A DNA stretch of 64,000 nucleotides. Origin: Tropicimonas sediminicola (GTDB taxonomy: Bacteria > Pseudomonadota > Alphaproteobacteria > Rhodobacterales > Rhodobacteraceae). Below, in pieces: positions 8,825 to 17,005 of this stretch. Within the stretch, counting starts at the first letter, position 1, and every line of letters starts with the position of its first letter. The notes beneath the pieces were generated by a model. It searched no databases. It had not been told where the DNA came from and saw nothing but the letters and a program-made list of their open reading frames with translations. The stretch covers positions 248,001 through 312,000 of the forward strand of contig NZ_FZOY01000001.1 of NCBI RefSeq assembly GCF_900188335.1, read 5' to 3'. Position numbers and translations under genes: made by a program.

Positions 8825-8840
8825 ATTCGAGTATGTGAAT
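8825..8840 (-). promoter_or_regulatory. SqrR/BigR-type operator (ATTC-N8-GAAT)
   Basis: ATTCGAGTATGTGAAT is a perfect ATTC-N8-GAAT inverted repeat, flanked by A/T on both sides. It ends 16 bases before the start codon of the TsoY-like gene. This is the published consensus of the persulfide-responsive repressor SqrR of Rhodobacter. Confidence 0.6.
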
Positions 8841-8876
8841 ATGAAATCACGGGAGGGCGTGCATTTCAAGCAAAAA

Positions 8877-8892
8877 TGAACTGATCGGTTCA
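8877..8892. promoter_or_regulatory. Quasi-palindrome of unknown regulator
   Basis: TGAACTGATCGGTTCA is a 16-base palindrome with one mismatched pair, centred on GATC. It lies 69-84 bases upstream of the TsoY-like gene and about 230 before smc. The size suits a dimeric repressor, but the regulator is not known. Confidence 0.4.
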
Positions 8893-9119
8893 GTTTGCCC
8901 CGGCGCCCGCAAGCGGCACCCCAAGGCGTTGAACTCAGGCGGATTCCGGCGGCCATCGCGGAAACCGACATCGACGGGGCAGGGTAGCAGGCGCCCCGAA
9001 ATCGGCATATGTTGTGGAAAACTGCCGGCGGTGACCCAGATGCTGGGGCTTCGTCTTGACTTTGTGGTCGCGGATGCAAGACTGTGCTCCACCCCGCGAC
9101 TCGAACAGGATCCGGCCCC

Positions 9120-12100
9120 GTGCGCTTCACAAGGCTCCGCCTCAACGGCTTCAAGAGCTTCGTCGACCCGACCGATCTGCTGATCGCGGACGGGCTGACC
9201 GGCGTCGTCGGTCCGAACGGCTGCGGCAAGTCCAACCTGCTCGAAGCGCTCCGCTGGGTGATGGGCGAGAACCGCCCCACGGCGATGCGCGGCGGCGGCA
9301 TGGAAGATGTGATCTTTGCCGGCGCCTCGACCCGGCCGGCGCGCAACTTCGCCGAGGTCTGCCTGACCATCGACAACAGCGAGCGGCTCGCGCCCTCGGG
9401 CTTCAACGACCAGGACATGGTGGAGATCGTCCGGCGCATCACCCGCGACGCCGGCTCCGCCTACAAGGTCAACACCAAGGACGTGCGGGCGCGCGACGTC
9501 CAGATGCTCTTTGCCGACGCCTCCACCGGCAGCCAGTCGCCGGCGCTGGTCCGTCAGGGCCAGATCAGCGAGCTGATCAATGCCAAGCCCAAGGCGCGGC
9601 GGCGCATCCTCGAAGAGGCCGCGGGCATCTCCGGCCTCTACCAGCGCCGCCACGAGGCCGAGCTCAAGCTGAACGCCGCCGAGCAGAACCTGTCGCGCGT
9701 CGACGACGTGGTCGAACAGCTCGCCGGCCAACTGGCGCAGCTCGCCCGGCAAGCCAAGCAGGCCGCCCGCTACCGCACCATCGGCTCCGAGCTTCGGCAC
9801 GCCGAGGGGCTGCTGCTCTACCGGCGCTGGCGCGAGGCGATGGACGCCCTGGAGGCCGCGCGGACCGAATTGCGGGAGCGCACCACCGCCGCCGCCCAGG
9901 CCGAGCGCCTGGCGCTGGAAACCGGCCGGATGCGCGAGGCCGCCGACGAGGCGCTGCCGCCGCTGCGCGAGGAGGAGGCCATCGCCGCCGCGGTCCTGCA
10001 GCGCCTGCAGGTGGAGCTGGGCGCGATCGGCGAGGAAGAGGCCCGCGCCACCGCCGCTATCGAGACCCTCGAACGCCAGATCGCCCAGATGTCCAAGGAC
10101 ATGGAGCGTGAGAGCGGCCTGAACCGTGACGCCGGAGAGACGATCTCCCGCCTCGAGGCCGAGCAGGCCGAGCTCGAAGGTGCGAACCGGGGCCACGAGG
10201 AGAAGCTTGCCGCGGCCGTCGAGGCTGCCCGGATCGCCGCCTCCAACCTGCAGGGACGCGAGAGCGAACTGGCTCAGCAGACCGAGGACGTCGCCCGCCT
10301 CGCCGCGCGCCACCAATCCGCCGAGCGGATGGAGAGCGACGCCGACAAGGCCGTGCTGCGGCACGAGGAGGAAGCCCGCAAGGCCGCCGCGACTGCCGAT
10401 CACGCCCGCGGTGTGCTCGCCGCCTCCGCCGAGGCCGCCGAGACCGCCGAGGCCGAACAGGACGCTGCCGCCGAGGCCGCCGAAGCCGCCGAGGTCGCGC
10501 TGGCCGAAGCCGACGCTGCCCGCGCCGATTGCGCCGCCCGCGAGGCCGAGGCCCGCGCCGCGAGTTCCGCTGCCGAAGGCGAGACCCAGGCGCTGCGCGC
10601 CGAAGTCGGGGCCCTTGCCCGCCTTGTCGAACGCGATGCCGGGGCCGGCGACCAGGTGCTCGATCACCTGCGTGTCGATACCGGCTACGAAAAGGCGCTC
10701 GGCGCCGCGCTCGCCGATGACCTGCGCGCGCCCGAGGTCGGTGCCGACGCCGCGTCCGGCTGGGCGCTGCTGCCGCCCTACGAAACGCCGCAGCCGCTGC
10801 CCGAGGGCGTGGAGTCGCTTGCCGGCCGGATGGAGGTTCCCGGCGTGCTGGGCCGCCGCATGGCGCAGGTTGGCGTGGTTGCGGCCGAGGACGGAGCGCG
10901 CCTCCAGGCCGCGTTGAAGCCCGGCCAGCGGCTGGTCAGCCTTGAAGGCGATCTCTGGCGGTGGGACGGCTTCCGCGCCGGCGCCGAGGATGCGCCCTCC
11001 GCCGCCGCGCTGCGCCTGCAGCAGCTGAACCGGCTGGTGGAACTCAAGCGCGACCTCGAAGAGGCCTCCGCCAAGGCCGAAGGGGCGGCGCAGGCCCACG
11101 AGGTGCTGCACCAGCGCCTGAAGGACCTGACCGACGCCGACCGCCGCGCCCGCGAAGCGCGCAAGCAGGCCGACATCGCGGTCGCCAACGCCTCGCGCAA
11201 CCTGTCGCGCGCCGAGAACGACCGCGCCATGGCCGAGACCCGGCTGGAAGCCGCCGAACTCGCCGTCGCCCGCCACGAGGAAGAGGCCGCCGACGCCCGC
11301 ATTCGCCTGGAAGAGGCGCGCGCCGCCCGCGAGGAGCTGCCCGACCTTTCGGAGGCCCGGCTCGGCATCGAGCGCGCCAAGACCGAGGTCGAAGGATCGC
11401 GGCGCGACATGATGGCCGCCCGCGCCGCGCAGGACGAGTTGCGCCGGGTCGGCGAAGCCCGCGAGCGCCGCATCAAGGAGATCCTGAAGGACATCGGCGG
11501 CTGGCGCCAGCGGTTGGAGAACGCCGAGTCCCGCACCCGCGATCTCGAAGCCCGCCGCGATGCCGCCGAGGCCGAGCTGGACGTGGCTCGCGCTGCTCCG
11601 GACGACATCATCGCCCGCCGCGAGAAGCTCGCCGAGGGGCTGGAAGCCGCCGAAGCCCGCCGCCGCGCCGCCGCCGACGCGCTGGCGCTGGCCGAGACCG
11701 CCTTCCGCGACGCCGAACGCGCCGAGCGCGAGGCCGAGAAGGCCGCCGGCGCCGCCCGCGAGCACCGCGCCGCCGCCCAGGCCCGCGCCGAGGCCGCGCA
11801 GGAAACCCGCGACGCCGCCGCGAGCTGGATCCGCGAGGAGCTGGAGACCACGCCCGAGGCGCTGCTGGAAAAGCTGGACACCGACCCCGAGCAGATGCCC
11901 TCGACCGAGCAGATCGAGGCCGACATCGCCCGCCTGCGCCGCGCCCGGGACTCGCTCGGCGCGGTCAACCTGCGCGCCGAGGAAGACGCCAAGGAAGTCG
12001 CCGGCGAACACGCCACGCTGGTCGAGGAGAAACAGGACCTCGAGGAAGCAATCCGCACCCTGCGCACCGGCATTGCCAACCTCAACCGCGAGGGCCGCGA

Positions 12101-12575
12101 GCGCCTGCTGACCGCCTTCGAAGAGGTCAATTCCAACTTCGCCATGCTCTTCAAGCACCTCTTCGGCGGTGGCGAGGCCAAGCTGGAACTGGTGGAGAGC
12201 GAGGACCCGCTCGACGCCGGCCTGGAGATCATGTGCATGCCCCCGGGCAAGAAGCTCTCGACCCTTTCGCTGCTGTCGGGGGGGGAGCAGACCCTGACCG
12301 CGATGGCGCTGATCTTCGCCGTCTTCCTCGCCAACCCGGCGCCGATCTGCGTGCTGGACGAGGTCGACGCGCCGCTCGACGACGCGAACGTCACCCGCTT
12401 CTGCGATCTGCTCGACGAGATGGTGCAGCGCGCCGACACCCGGTTCCTCATCATCACCCACCACGCGGTGACCATGAGCCGGATGGACCGCCTGTTTGGC
12501 GTGACGATGCAGGAGCAAGGCGTCAGCCAGCTGGTGTCGGTCGACCTCAAGAAGGCAGAAGCGCTGGTCGCCTGA
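9120..12575 (+). CDS. smc: Chromosome segregation protein SMC
   Basis: The ATPase core of the SMC-ScpAB condensin, which extrudes loops and individualises sister chromosomes. Starting at GTG 9120 (VRFTRLRLNGFKSF) gives 1151 residues, the usual alphaproteobacterial length; an ATG at 9084 would add 12 unlikely residues. The N-terminal head has Walker A GPNGCGKSNLLEALRWVMGE (about residues 31-50). Two long Ala/Glu/Arg-rich coiled coils (about 160-480 and 640-960) flank a hinge near 490-620 (DHLRVDTGYEKALGAAL). The C-terminal head has the ABC signature LLSGGEQTLTAMAL and Walker B ICVLDEVDAPLDD. It is followed by a convergent lytic transglycosylase, with a large inverted repeat between them. Confidence 0.96.
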   Translation: MRFTRLRLNGFKSFVDPTDLLIADGLTGVVGPNGCGKSNLLEALRWVMGENRPTAMRGGGMEDVIFAGASTRPARNFAEVCLTIDNSERLAPSGFNDQDMVEIVRRITRDAGSAYKVNTKDVRARDVQMLFADASTGSQSPALVRQGQISELINAKPKARRRILEEAAGISGLYQRRHEAELKLNAAEQNLSRVDDVVEQLAGQLAQLARQAKQAARYRTIGSELRHAEGLLLYRRWREAMDALEAARTELRERTTAAAQAERLALETGRMREAADEALPPLREEEAIAAAVLQRLQVELGAIGEEEARATAAIETLERQIAQMSKDMERESGLNRDAGETISRLEAEQAELEGANRGHEEKLAAAVEAARIAASNLQGRESELAQQTEDVARLAARHQSAERMESDADKAVLRHEEEARKAAATADHARGVLAASAEAAETAEAEQDAAAEAAEAAEVALAEADAARADCAAREAEARAASSAAEGETQALRAEVGALARLVERDAGAGDQVLDHLRVDTGYEKALGAALADDLRAPEVGADAASGWALLPPYETPQPLPEGVESLAGRMEVPGVLGRRMAQVGVVAAEDGARLQAALKPGQRLVSLEGDLWRWDGFRAGAEDAPSAAALRLQQLNRLVELKRDLEEASAKAEGAAQAHEVLHQRLKDLTDADRRAREARKQADIAVANASRNLSRAENDRAMAETRLEAAELAVARHEEEAADARIRLEEARAAREELPDLSEARLGIERAKTEVEGSRRDMMAARAAQDELRRVGEARERRIKEILKDIGGWRQRLENAESRTRDLEARRDAAEAELDVARAAPDDIIARREKLAEGLEAAEARRRAAADALALAETAFRDAERAEREAEKAAGAAREHRAAAQARAEAAQETRDAAASWIREELETTPEALLEKLDTDPEQMPSTEQIEADIARLRRARDSLGAVNLRAEEDAKEVAGEHATLVEEKQDLEEAIRTLRTGIANLNREGRERLLTAFEEVNSNFAMLFKHLFGGGEAKLELVESEDPLDAGLEIMCMPPGKKLSTLSLLSGGEQTLTAMALIFAVFLANPAPICVLDEVDAPLDDANVTRFCDLLDEMVQRADTRFLIITHHAVTMSRMDRLFGVTMQEQGVSQLVSVDLKKAEALVA

Positions 12576-12609
12576 CCCGCCTTTGGAGCGGGCGGCGAAT
12601 TCGGGATTC

Positions 12610-12683
12610 GGGTATTTTGGCCAAGAAGAAGACAAGGGCGCGCGCCGTCCTTCTTCTTGGTGCAAGTACCCCCGCCGGAGGCA
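12610..12683. repeat. Intergenic hairpin repeat, copy 1
   Basis: A long imperfect palindrome between convergent smc and the transglycosylase gene. GGGTA/TACCC are the outer arms and CCAAGAAGAAG/CTTCTTCTTGG a perfect 11-bp inner stem. The right part, 12650-12683, ends in TACCCCCGCCGGAGGCA and recurs at 49803-49836. It may act as a bidirectional terminator, and belongs to a small dispersed repeat family in this genome. Confidence 0.7.
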
Positions 12684-12708
12684 GCGCCCGGAACGGGCGC
12701 TTCCGGAC

Positions 12709-13884
12709 TCAGAGCGCGTTCAGAAGCTCGACGGTCGGCCAGGCGTCCGCCGGCAGCCCGAGCCGCAGCTGTTCGGACCGGACGGCCGCACGGGTCTGCG
12801 CGCCGAGGATTCCATCGATCCCGCCCACGTCATGGCCGCGGGCCTGAAGCCGGGTCTGCAACGTCTGGATCTGTTCGCCGGAGAGCGCAGGCGCCGGGTT
12901 GCCAGCGTCGAACACCGGACCCCCTTCCAGCTGGGTGGCGAAATAGGCGGCGGTCAGGACGTAGGTGAAGCTCTGGTTCCACTCGAAATAGACGTCGAAA
13001 TTCGGGTAGGCGAGGAAGGCCGGGCCGCCGATTCCCTGCGGCAGCAGCAGAGCCGCCGGCAGATCGCCCCGGGCAAGGTTTCCCGACTTGGCCCGCACCC
13101 CGAGCGCCTCCCATTCGGCGACGGTCTTGCGGTGCTCGAGCCCGGTCTCGGCCCAGTTCAGGCCGCCCGGCGCGGTGACTTCCTGCAGCCAGGGCTCGTT
13201 CGGCCGCCAGCCAAGTGCCTGCAGCATCGCGCCGCCCGACATCAGCGCGTCTGGCACCGAGGTCTTGAGCGAGACATGCCCGTCGCCGTCTCCGTCCACG
13301 CCGTTTTCCAGGATGTCCCTGGGCAGCATCTGCACCATGCCGATCTCGCCGGCCCAGGCGCCCGTGGTCGTCGCCGGGTCGAAATCGCCCTGCTCGAAGA
13401 GCGTCAGCGCGGCCATCACCTGTGGTTGGAACAGCTCCGGCCGGCGGCAGTCGTGGCTGAGCGTCATCAGCGCGTTCAGGGTGTTGAAGTCGCCCTGGAA
13501 GGCGCCGTAATCCGTCTCCAGCGCCCAGAAGGCGAGGAGGACGCCGGGGCTGACGCCATAGGTCCGCTGCACGCGGTCGAAAGTGTCGCGGTGGCGGGCG
13601 AGATTGGTCTGGCCGTTCTCGATGCGATTGTTGCTGATCAGCTTGCGGGCGAACTCGGTGAAGGGGAGTTGGAAGATCCCCTGGCGCTGGTCGGCCCTGA
13701 GCACCGCCGGGTCCTGGCGGGCGGCGGCGAAGAAGCGCGCCGCCTGGGCCGGATCGTGACCGGCCGCGACGGCGGCTTCCGTCATCGCCTGGCGGAACGC
13801 ATCGAAACTGCCCCCGCAGGGCACCTCGGCGCTGGCGGACGTGGCGGCGGTGATCAGTGCGGCGATGGAAAGGGGCAGTCGCAT
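12709..13884 (-). CDS. Lytic murein transglycosylase, MltB family, with PG-binding domain
   Basis: A 391-residue exported enzyme that cleaves the MurNAc-GlcNAc bond with 1,6-anhydro ring formation. A signal peptide (MRLPLSIAALITAATSASA) is followed by the SLT_2 domain (about 25-320). It contains FWALETDYGAFQGDF with the catalytic Glu, and GAWAGEIGMVQMLP in place of the more usual GAMGQTQFMP. The C-terminus (about 330-391, LSGEQIQTLQTRLQARG) is a peptidoglycan-binding type 1 domain. GGAGG precedes ATG 13884. A soluble periplasmic form is inferred because no lipobox Cys follows the signal. Confidence 0.9.
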   Translation of the reverse strand: MRLPLSIAALITAATSASAEVPCGGSFDAFRQAMTEAAVAAGHDPAQAARFFAAARQDPAVLRADQRQGIFQLPFTEFARKLISNNRIENGQTNLARHRDTFDRVQRTYGVSPGVLLAFWALETDYGAFQGDFNTLNALMTLSHDCRRPELFQPQVMAALTLFEQGDFDPATTTGAWAGEIGMVQMLPRDILENGVDGDGDGHVSLKTSVPDALMSGGAMLQALGWRPNEPWLQEVTAPGGLNWAETGLEHRKTVAEWEALGVRAKSGNLARGDLPAALLLPQGIGGPAFLAYPNFDVYFEWNQSFTYVLTAAYFATQLEGGPVFDAGNPAPALSGEQIQTLQTRLQARGHDVGGIDGILGAQTRAAVRSEQLRLGLPADAWPTVELLNAL

Positions 13885-13971
13885 GGGGCCTCCGGGCTGG
13901 TTTCCGGGACCCTAGCGGAGCGCGCCGCACGGGCAAGCACCCGGCGATGACGTTCCGGTGAGACGGCCGGG

Positions 13972-14571
13972 CTAAAGCGCCTTGCGCGCCCGGAGCGCGG
14001 CCGAGATCGTTCCGTCGTCGAGATAATCCAGCTCGCCGCCGATCGGCACGCCCTGGGCCAGCGAGGTGACGGCGATGCCCATCGGCTCCAGCTGTTCGGC
14101 GATGTAATGGGCGGTGGTCTGGCCGTCGACGGTGGCGTTGAGCGCCAGGATCACCTCGGCGATGCCCTCGTCGCGCACCCGGGTGAGCAGACGCGGGATG
14201 CGCAGCTCGTCCGGCCCCACCGCATCGAGCGCCGAGAGCGTGCCGCCGAGCACGTGGTAGCGCCCCTTGAAGACGCCCCCCCGCTCCATCGCCCAGAGGT
14301 CGGCCACGTCTTCCACCACGCAGATCTCGCCGGTGGCGCGCTTCTCCGAGGTGCAGATCTCGCAGACCTCCGTGGTGCCCACGTTGCCGCAGACCACGCA
14401 TTCGCGCGCGGTGGCGGCGACCTGCTGCATGGCGTCGGCCAGCGGCACCAGCAGCAGCGCGCGCTTCTTGATGAGCTGCAGCACCGCGCGACGGGCCGAC
14501 CGCGGGCCGAGGCCGGGAAGCCGGGCCATCAGCTCGATCAGGTCCTCGATGTCGCGCGGGCCCTGGCTCAC
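13972..14571 (-). CDS. recR: Recombination mediator RecR
   Basis: A 199-residue RecR that helps RecF/RecO load RecA on gapped DNA. The helix-hairpin-helix region [15 protein letters not shown] is at residues 14-28, the zinc finger [16 protein letters not shown] near 58-73, and the Toprim segment [21 protein letters not shown] follows at about 81-101. The start is GTG 14571, one base past the ybaB stop, so translation is probably coupled to ybaB, the widespread ybaB-recR arrangement. Confidence 0.95.
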   Translation of the reverse strand: MSQGPRDIEDLIELMARLPGLGPRSARRAVLQLIKKRALLLVPLADAMQQVAATARECVVCGNVGTTEVCEICTSEKRATGEICVVEDVADLWAMERGGVFKGRYHVLGGTLSALDAVGPDELRIPRLLTRVRDEGIAEVILALNATVDGQTTAHYIAEQLEPMGIAVTSLAQGVPIGGELDYLDDGTISAALRARKAL

Positions 14572-14572
14572 C

Positions 14573-14920
14573 TCACATGCCCGGGATGTTCATGCCGGCG
14601 GGCAGGCCGAGCTCGGAGGTGAGCTTCTCCATCTCCTCGCGGGATTTCTCCTGCGCCTTGCTCTGCGCGTCCTTGATCGCGGCGAGGATCAGGTCCTCCA
14701 CCACTTCCTTCTCGTCGGGGTTGAAGATCGAGGGATCGATGTCCAGCCCGGTCAGCTCGCCCTTGGCGGTGCAGCGGGCCTTGACCAGCCCGGCGCCGCT
14801 CTCGCCGATCACCACGGTGTTCTCCAGTTCCGACTGGAGCGCGGCCATCTTGGTCTGCATCTCCTGCGCGGCCTTCATCATCTTGGCCATATCGCCAAGC
14901 CCGCCGAGTCCCTTCAGCAT
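14573..14920 (-). CDS. ybaB: Nucleoid-associated protein, YbaB/EbfC family
   Basis: A 115-residue DNA-binding dimer of the YbaB/EbfC family ([21 protein letters not shown] start). The central [21 protein letters not shown] is the family core. GGAAAGGA stands before ATG 14920. The gene is directly upstream of recR and downstream of dnaX, the classic dnaX-ybaB-recR order. Confidence 0.95.
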   Translation of the reverse strand: MLKGLGGLGDMAKMMKAAQEMQTKMAALQSELENTVVIGESGAGLVKARCTAKGELTGLDIDPSIFNPDEKEVVEDLILAAIKDAQSKAQEKSREEMEKLTSELGLPAGMNIPGM

Positions 14921-15019
14921 GTGAATTCCTTTCCGTCCTGTGTTCCGGTGTCCGACCCGCTGTCGTTCTGGCGGATCATATGGCGTGTCTCGGTCCCGGC
15001 GGCAACGCTGCCCGCGGGG

Positions 15020-16786
15020 CTATTCGTCCTCGAACGGGTCCCATTCGTCCTCGACCTCTGGCAGGGCCTCCATCGCGGCCTCGGCCGCGATCTGGTCCGG
15101 GGTGCGGATTTCGGCGATCCGGGCCTTGGGGAAGGCGGCGAGCGCGGCCTGCACCATCGGATGGGCCAGGGCGGCCTCCTCCAGCGCGCGGCGCTCGCTG
15201 TCGCGGGCCTCCTCGATGGTCGGACCGCCGCCCTCGCGCACCACCGATACCGCCCAGCGGTTGCCGGTCCAGGACTGCAGCCGCTGCCCGAGCCGCTGGG
15301 CCAGGTCCGGCGCCGCGTCCTCGGTGGGCTGGAACTCGATCCTGCCGGGGCTGTAGCGGGCGAGCTTCAGCGTCCGCTCGATCTCGATCAGCAGCGTCAC
15401 CTCGCGGTTGGCCCGGATCAGCTCGATGACATGGTCGAAGCTGGCGTAGCGCGCCAGCGCCTCCTCGGGGGCCACCTGCAGCGCGGCCACCGGCCCGGCG
15501 CCCGGCGGCGTGCCGCGCGGGGCGGAGGGCGGCGGGGCGACATGGCCCACCGGCGCGCCGCCGGGAGCGGGCGCCGGCGCCCGTCCGCCACCGCCGCCCG
15601 GCCCGGCAGGCGGCGGCGTTGCATCCTTCAGCTTGCGCACCAGGTCGCCCGGCGTCGGCAGGTCGGCCAAATGGGTCAGCCGGATGATCGCCATCTCGGC
15701 CGCCATCATCGCGTTCGGCGCCGCGGAGACCTCTTCCAGCGCCTTCAGCAGCATCTGCCACATCCGTGCAAGGATCGGCATCGACAGCGCCTCGGCCATC
15801 GCCCGGCCGCGGTCGCGCTCGTCCGGGGGCACGGTCGGGTCGTCGGCTGCTTCCGGCGTGATCTTGGTGACCGAGACCCAGTGGCAGACCTCCGCCAGGT
15901 CGCGCAGGATCGCCACCGGGTCGGCCCCGTCGGCATATTGCGTCGCCAGCTCGGTCAGCGCGCCCGCGGCGTCGCCCTTCAGGATCATGTCGAACAGGTC
16001 GAGAATGCGGCCCCGGTCGGCGAGGCCCAGCATCGCGCGGACCGTCTCGGCGTCGGTTTCGCCCACGCCTTGGCTCAGCGCCTGGTCGAGCAGCGAAGTC
16101 GCGTCCCGCGCCGAACCTTCGGAGGCCCGCACCAGCAGCGCCAGCGCGTCGTCGGTGATCTGCCCGCCCTCGGCATCCGCGATCCGGCGCAGCATTGCCA
16201 CCATGTCCTCCGGCTCGATCCGGCGCAGGTCGAACCGCTGGCAGCGGCTCAGCACCGTCACCGGCACCTTGCGGATCTCGGTGGTGGCGAAGATGAACTT
16301 CACATGCGCCGGCGGCTCCTCCAGCGTCTTGAGCAGCGCGTTGAAGGCGCTGGTCGAGAGCATGTGGACCTCGTCGATGATATAGACCTTGTAGCGCGCC
16401 GAGGTCGGCGCATAGGCCACCGAGTCCAGCACCTGGCTGCGGATGTCGCCGACCCCGGTGTTGGAGGCCGCGTCCATTTCCAGCACGTCCACGTGCCGCC
16501 CTTCGGCGATCGCCACGCAATGCTCGCAGGTCCCGCAGGGCTCCGTCGTCGGTCCGCCGCTGCCGTCAGGGCCGACGCAGTTCATCCCCTTGGCGATGAT
16601 CCGCGCGGTCGAGGTCTTGCCGGTGCCGCGGATGCCCGTCATCACGAAGGCCTGCGCGATCCTGTCCGCGGCGAAGGCGTTTTTCAGCGTCCGCACCATG
16701 GCCTGCTGGCCCACCAGGTCGGCAAAGGTGGCGGGGCGGTATTTCCGCGCCAGGACCTGGTAGCCGCTCTCGCCCGTCTCGCTCAT
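15020..16786 (-). CDS. dnaX: DNA polymerase III subunit gamma/tau
   Basis: The clamp-loader ATPase subunit that tethers polymerase cores and drives sliding-clamp loading. ATG 16786 gives 588 residues and has GAGG upstream; the frame runs 9 codons further without a good site. Walker A is GIRGTGKT (51-58), four cysteines of the zinc module lie in CVGPDGSGG...CGTCEHC, and the DEAD-type Walker B is YIIDEVHML. A Pro/Gly/Ala-rich linker (about 385-430) separates the ATPase from the tau C-terminus. No slippery A6/A7 run for a programmed gamma frameshift was noticed, so a single tau product is assumed. Confidence 0.95.
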   Translation of the reverse strand: MSETGESGYQVLARKYRPATFADLVGQQAMVRTLKNAFAADRIAQAFVMTGIRGTGKTSTARIIAKGMNCVGPDGSGGPTTEPCGTCEHCVAIAEGRHVDVLEMDAASNTGVGDIRSQVLDSVAYAPTSARYKVYIIDEVHMLSTSAFNALLKTLEEPPAHVKFIFATTEIRKVPVTVLSRCQRFDLRRIEPEDMVAMLRRIADAEGGQITDDALALLVRASEGSARDATSLLDQALSQGVGETDAETVRAMLGLADRGRILDLFDMILKGDAAGALTELATQYADGADPVAILRDLAEVCHWVSVTKITPEAADDPTVPPDERDRGRAMAEALSMPILARMWQMLLKALEEVSAAPNAMMAAEMAIIRLTHLADLPTPGDLVRKLKDATPPPAGPGGGGGRAPAPAPGGAPVGHVAPPPSAPRGTPPGAGPVAALQVAPEEALARYASFDHVIELIRANREVTLLIEIERTLKLARYSPGRIEFQPTEDAAPDLAQRLGQRLQSWTGNRWAVSVVREGGGPTIEEARDSERRALEEAALAHPMVQAALAAFPKARIAEIRTPDQIAAEAAMEALPEVEDEWDPFEDE

Positions 16787-16843
16787 CTTGCCTCGCTTCG
16801 CTGACCGGCCCAACCTAGTGGCGCTGGCGGCGGAGGTCCACCG

Positions 16844-16871
16844 TTGCGATGGCCCGGCGCTCTGCTATCCT
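16844..16871 (+). promoter_or_regulatory. Candidate promoter for the ankyrin gene
   Basis: TTGCGA (-35) and TATCCT (-10) are separated by 16 bases. The pair lies in the divergent gap after dnaX, about 134 bases before the ankyrin-repeat start. Confidence 0.45.
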
Positions 16872-17005
16872 GTCAGGGCCGTTCGCGAGGCGGCGTCTAG
16901 GTCCGCGGAAAGCCGTCATCGGCACCTCGTCCGACGAAGAACCCACACCGGTTTTTCACGTTGCCCGAACCGGCGGACCAACGGGCGTGAACGGGAGAAA
17001 CCGAC

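Larger units (their letters stand above)
8809..9119. other. Divergent intergenic region, TsoY-like gene / smc
   Basis: About 310 bases without a credible gene. The half next to the membrane-protein gene is AT-richer and holds the two inverted repeats listed separately plus a possible minus-strand -35 (TTGAAA near 8864-8869). The half next to smc shows no clear promoter. Confidence 0.6.

Noticed and set aside
8847-12665. A 1272-codon open frame antisense to smc
   Set aside because: It is the complement of a perfectly conserved SMC gene; high GC removes stops from the antisense frame, and the product has only low-complexity Leu/Gly/Ala/Arg text.
15020-16786. Programmed frameshift in dnaX producing gamma
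   Set aside because: No slippery A-run followed by a stem was found; the full-length frame is continuous.
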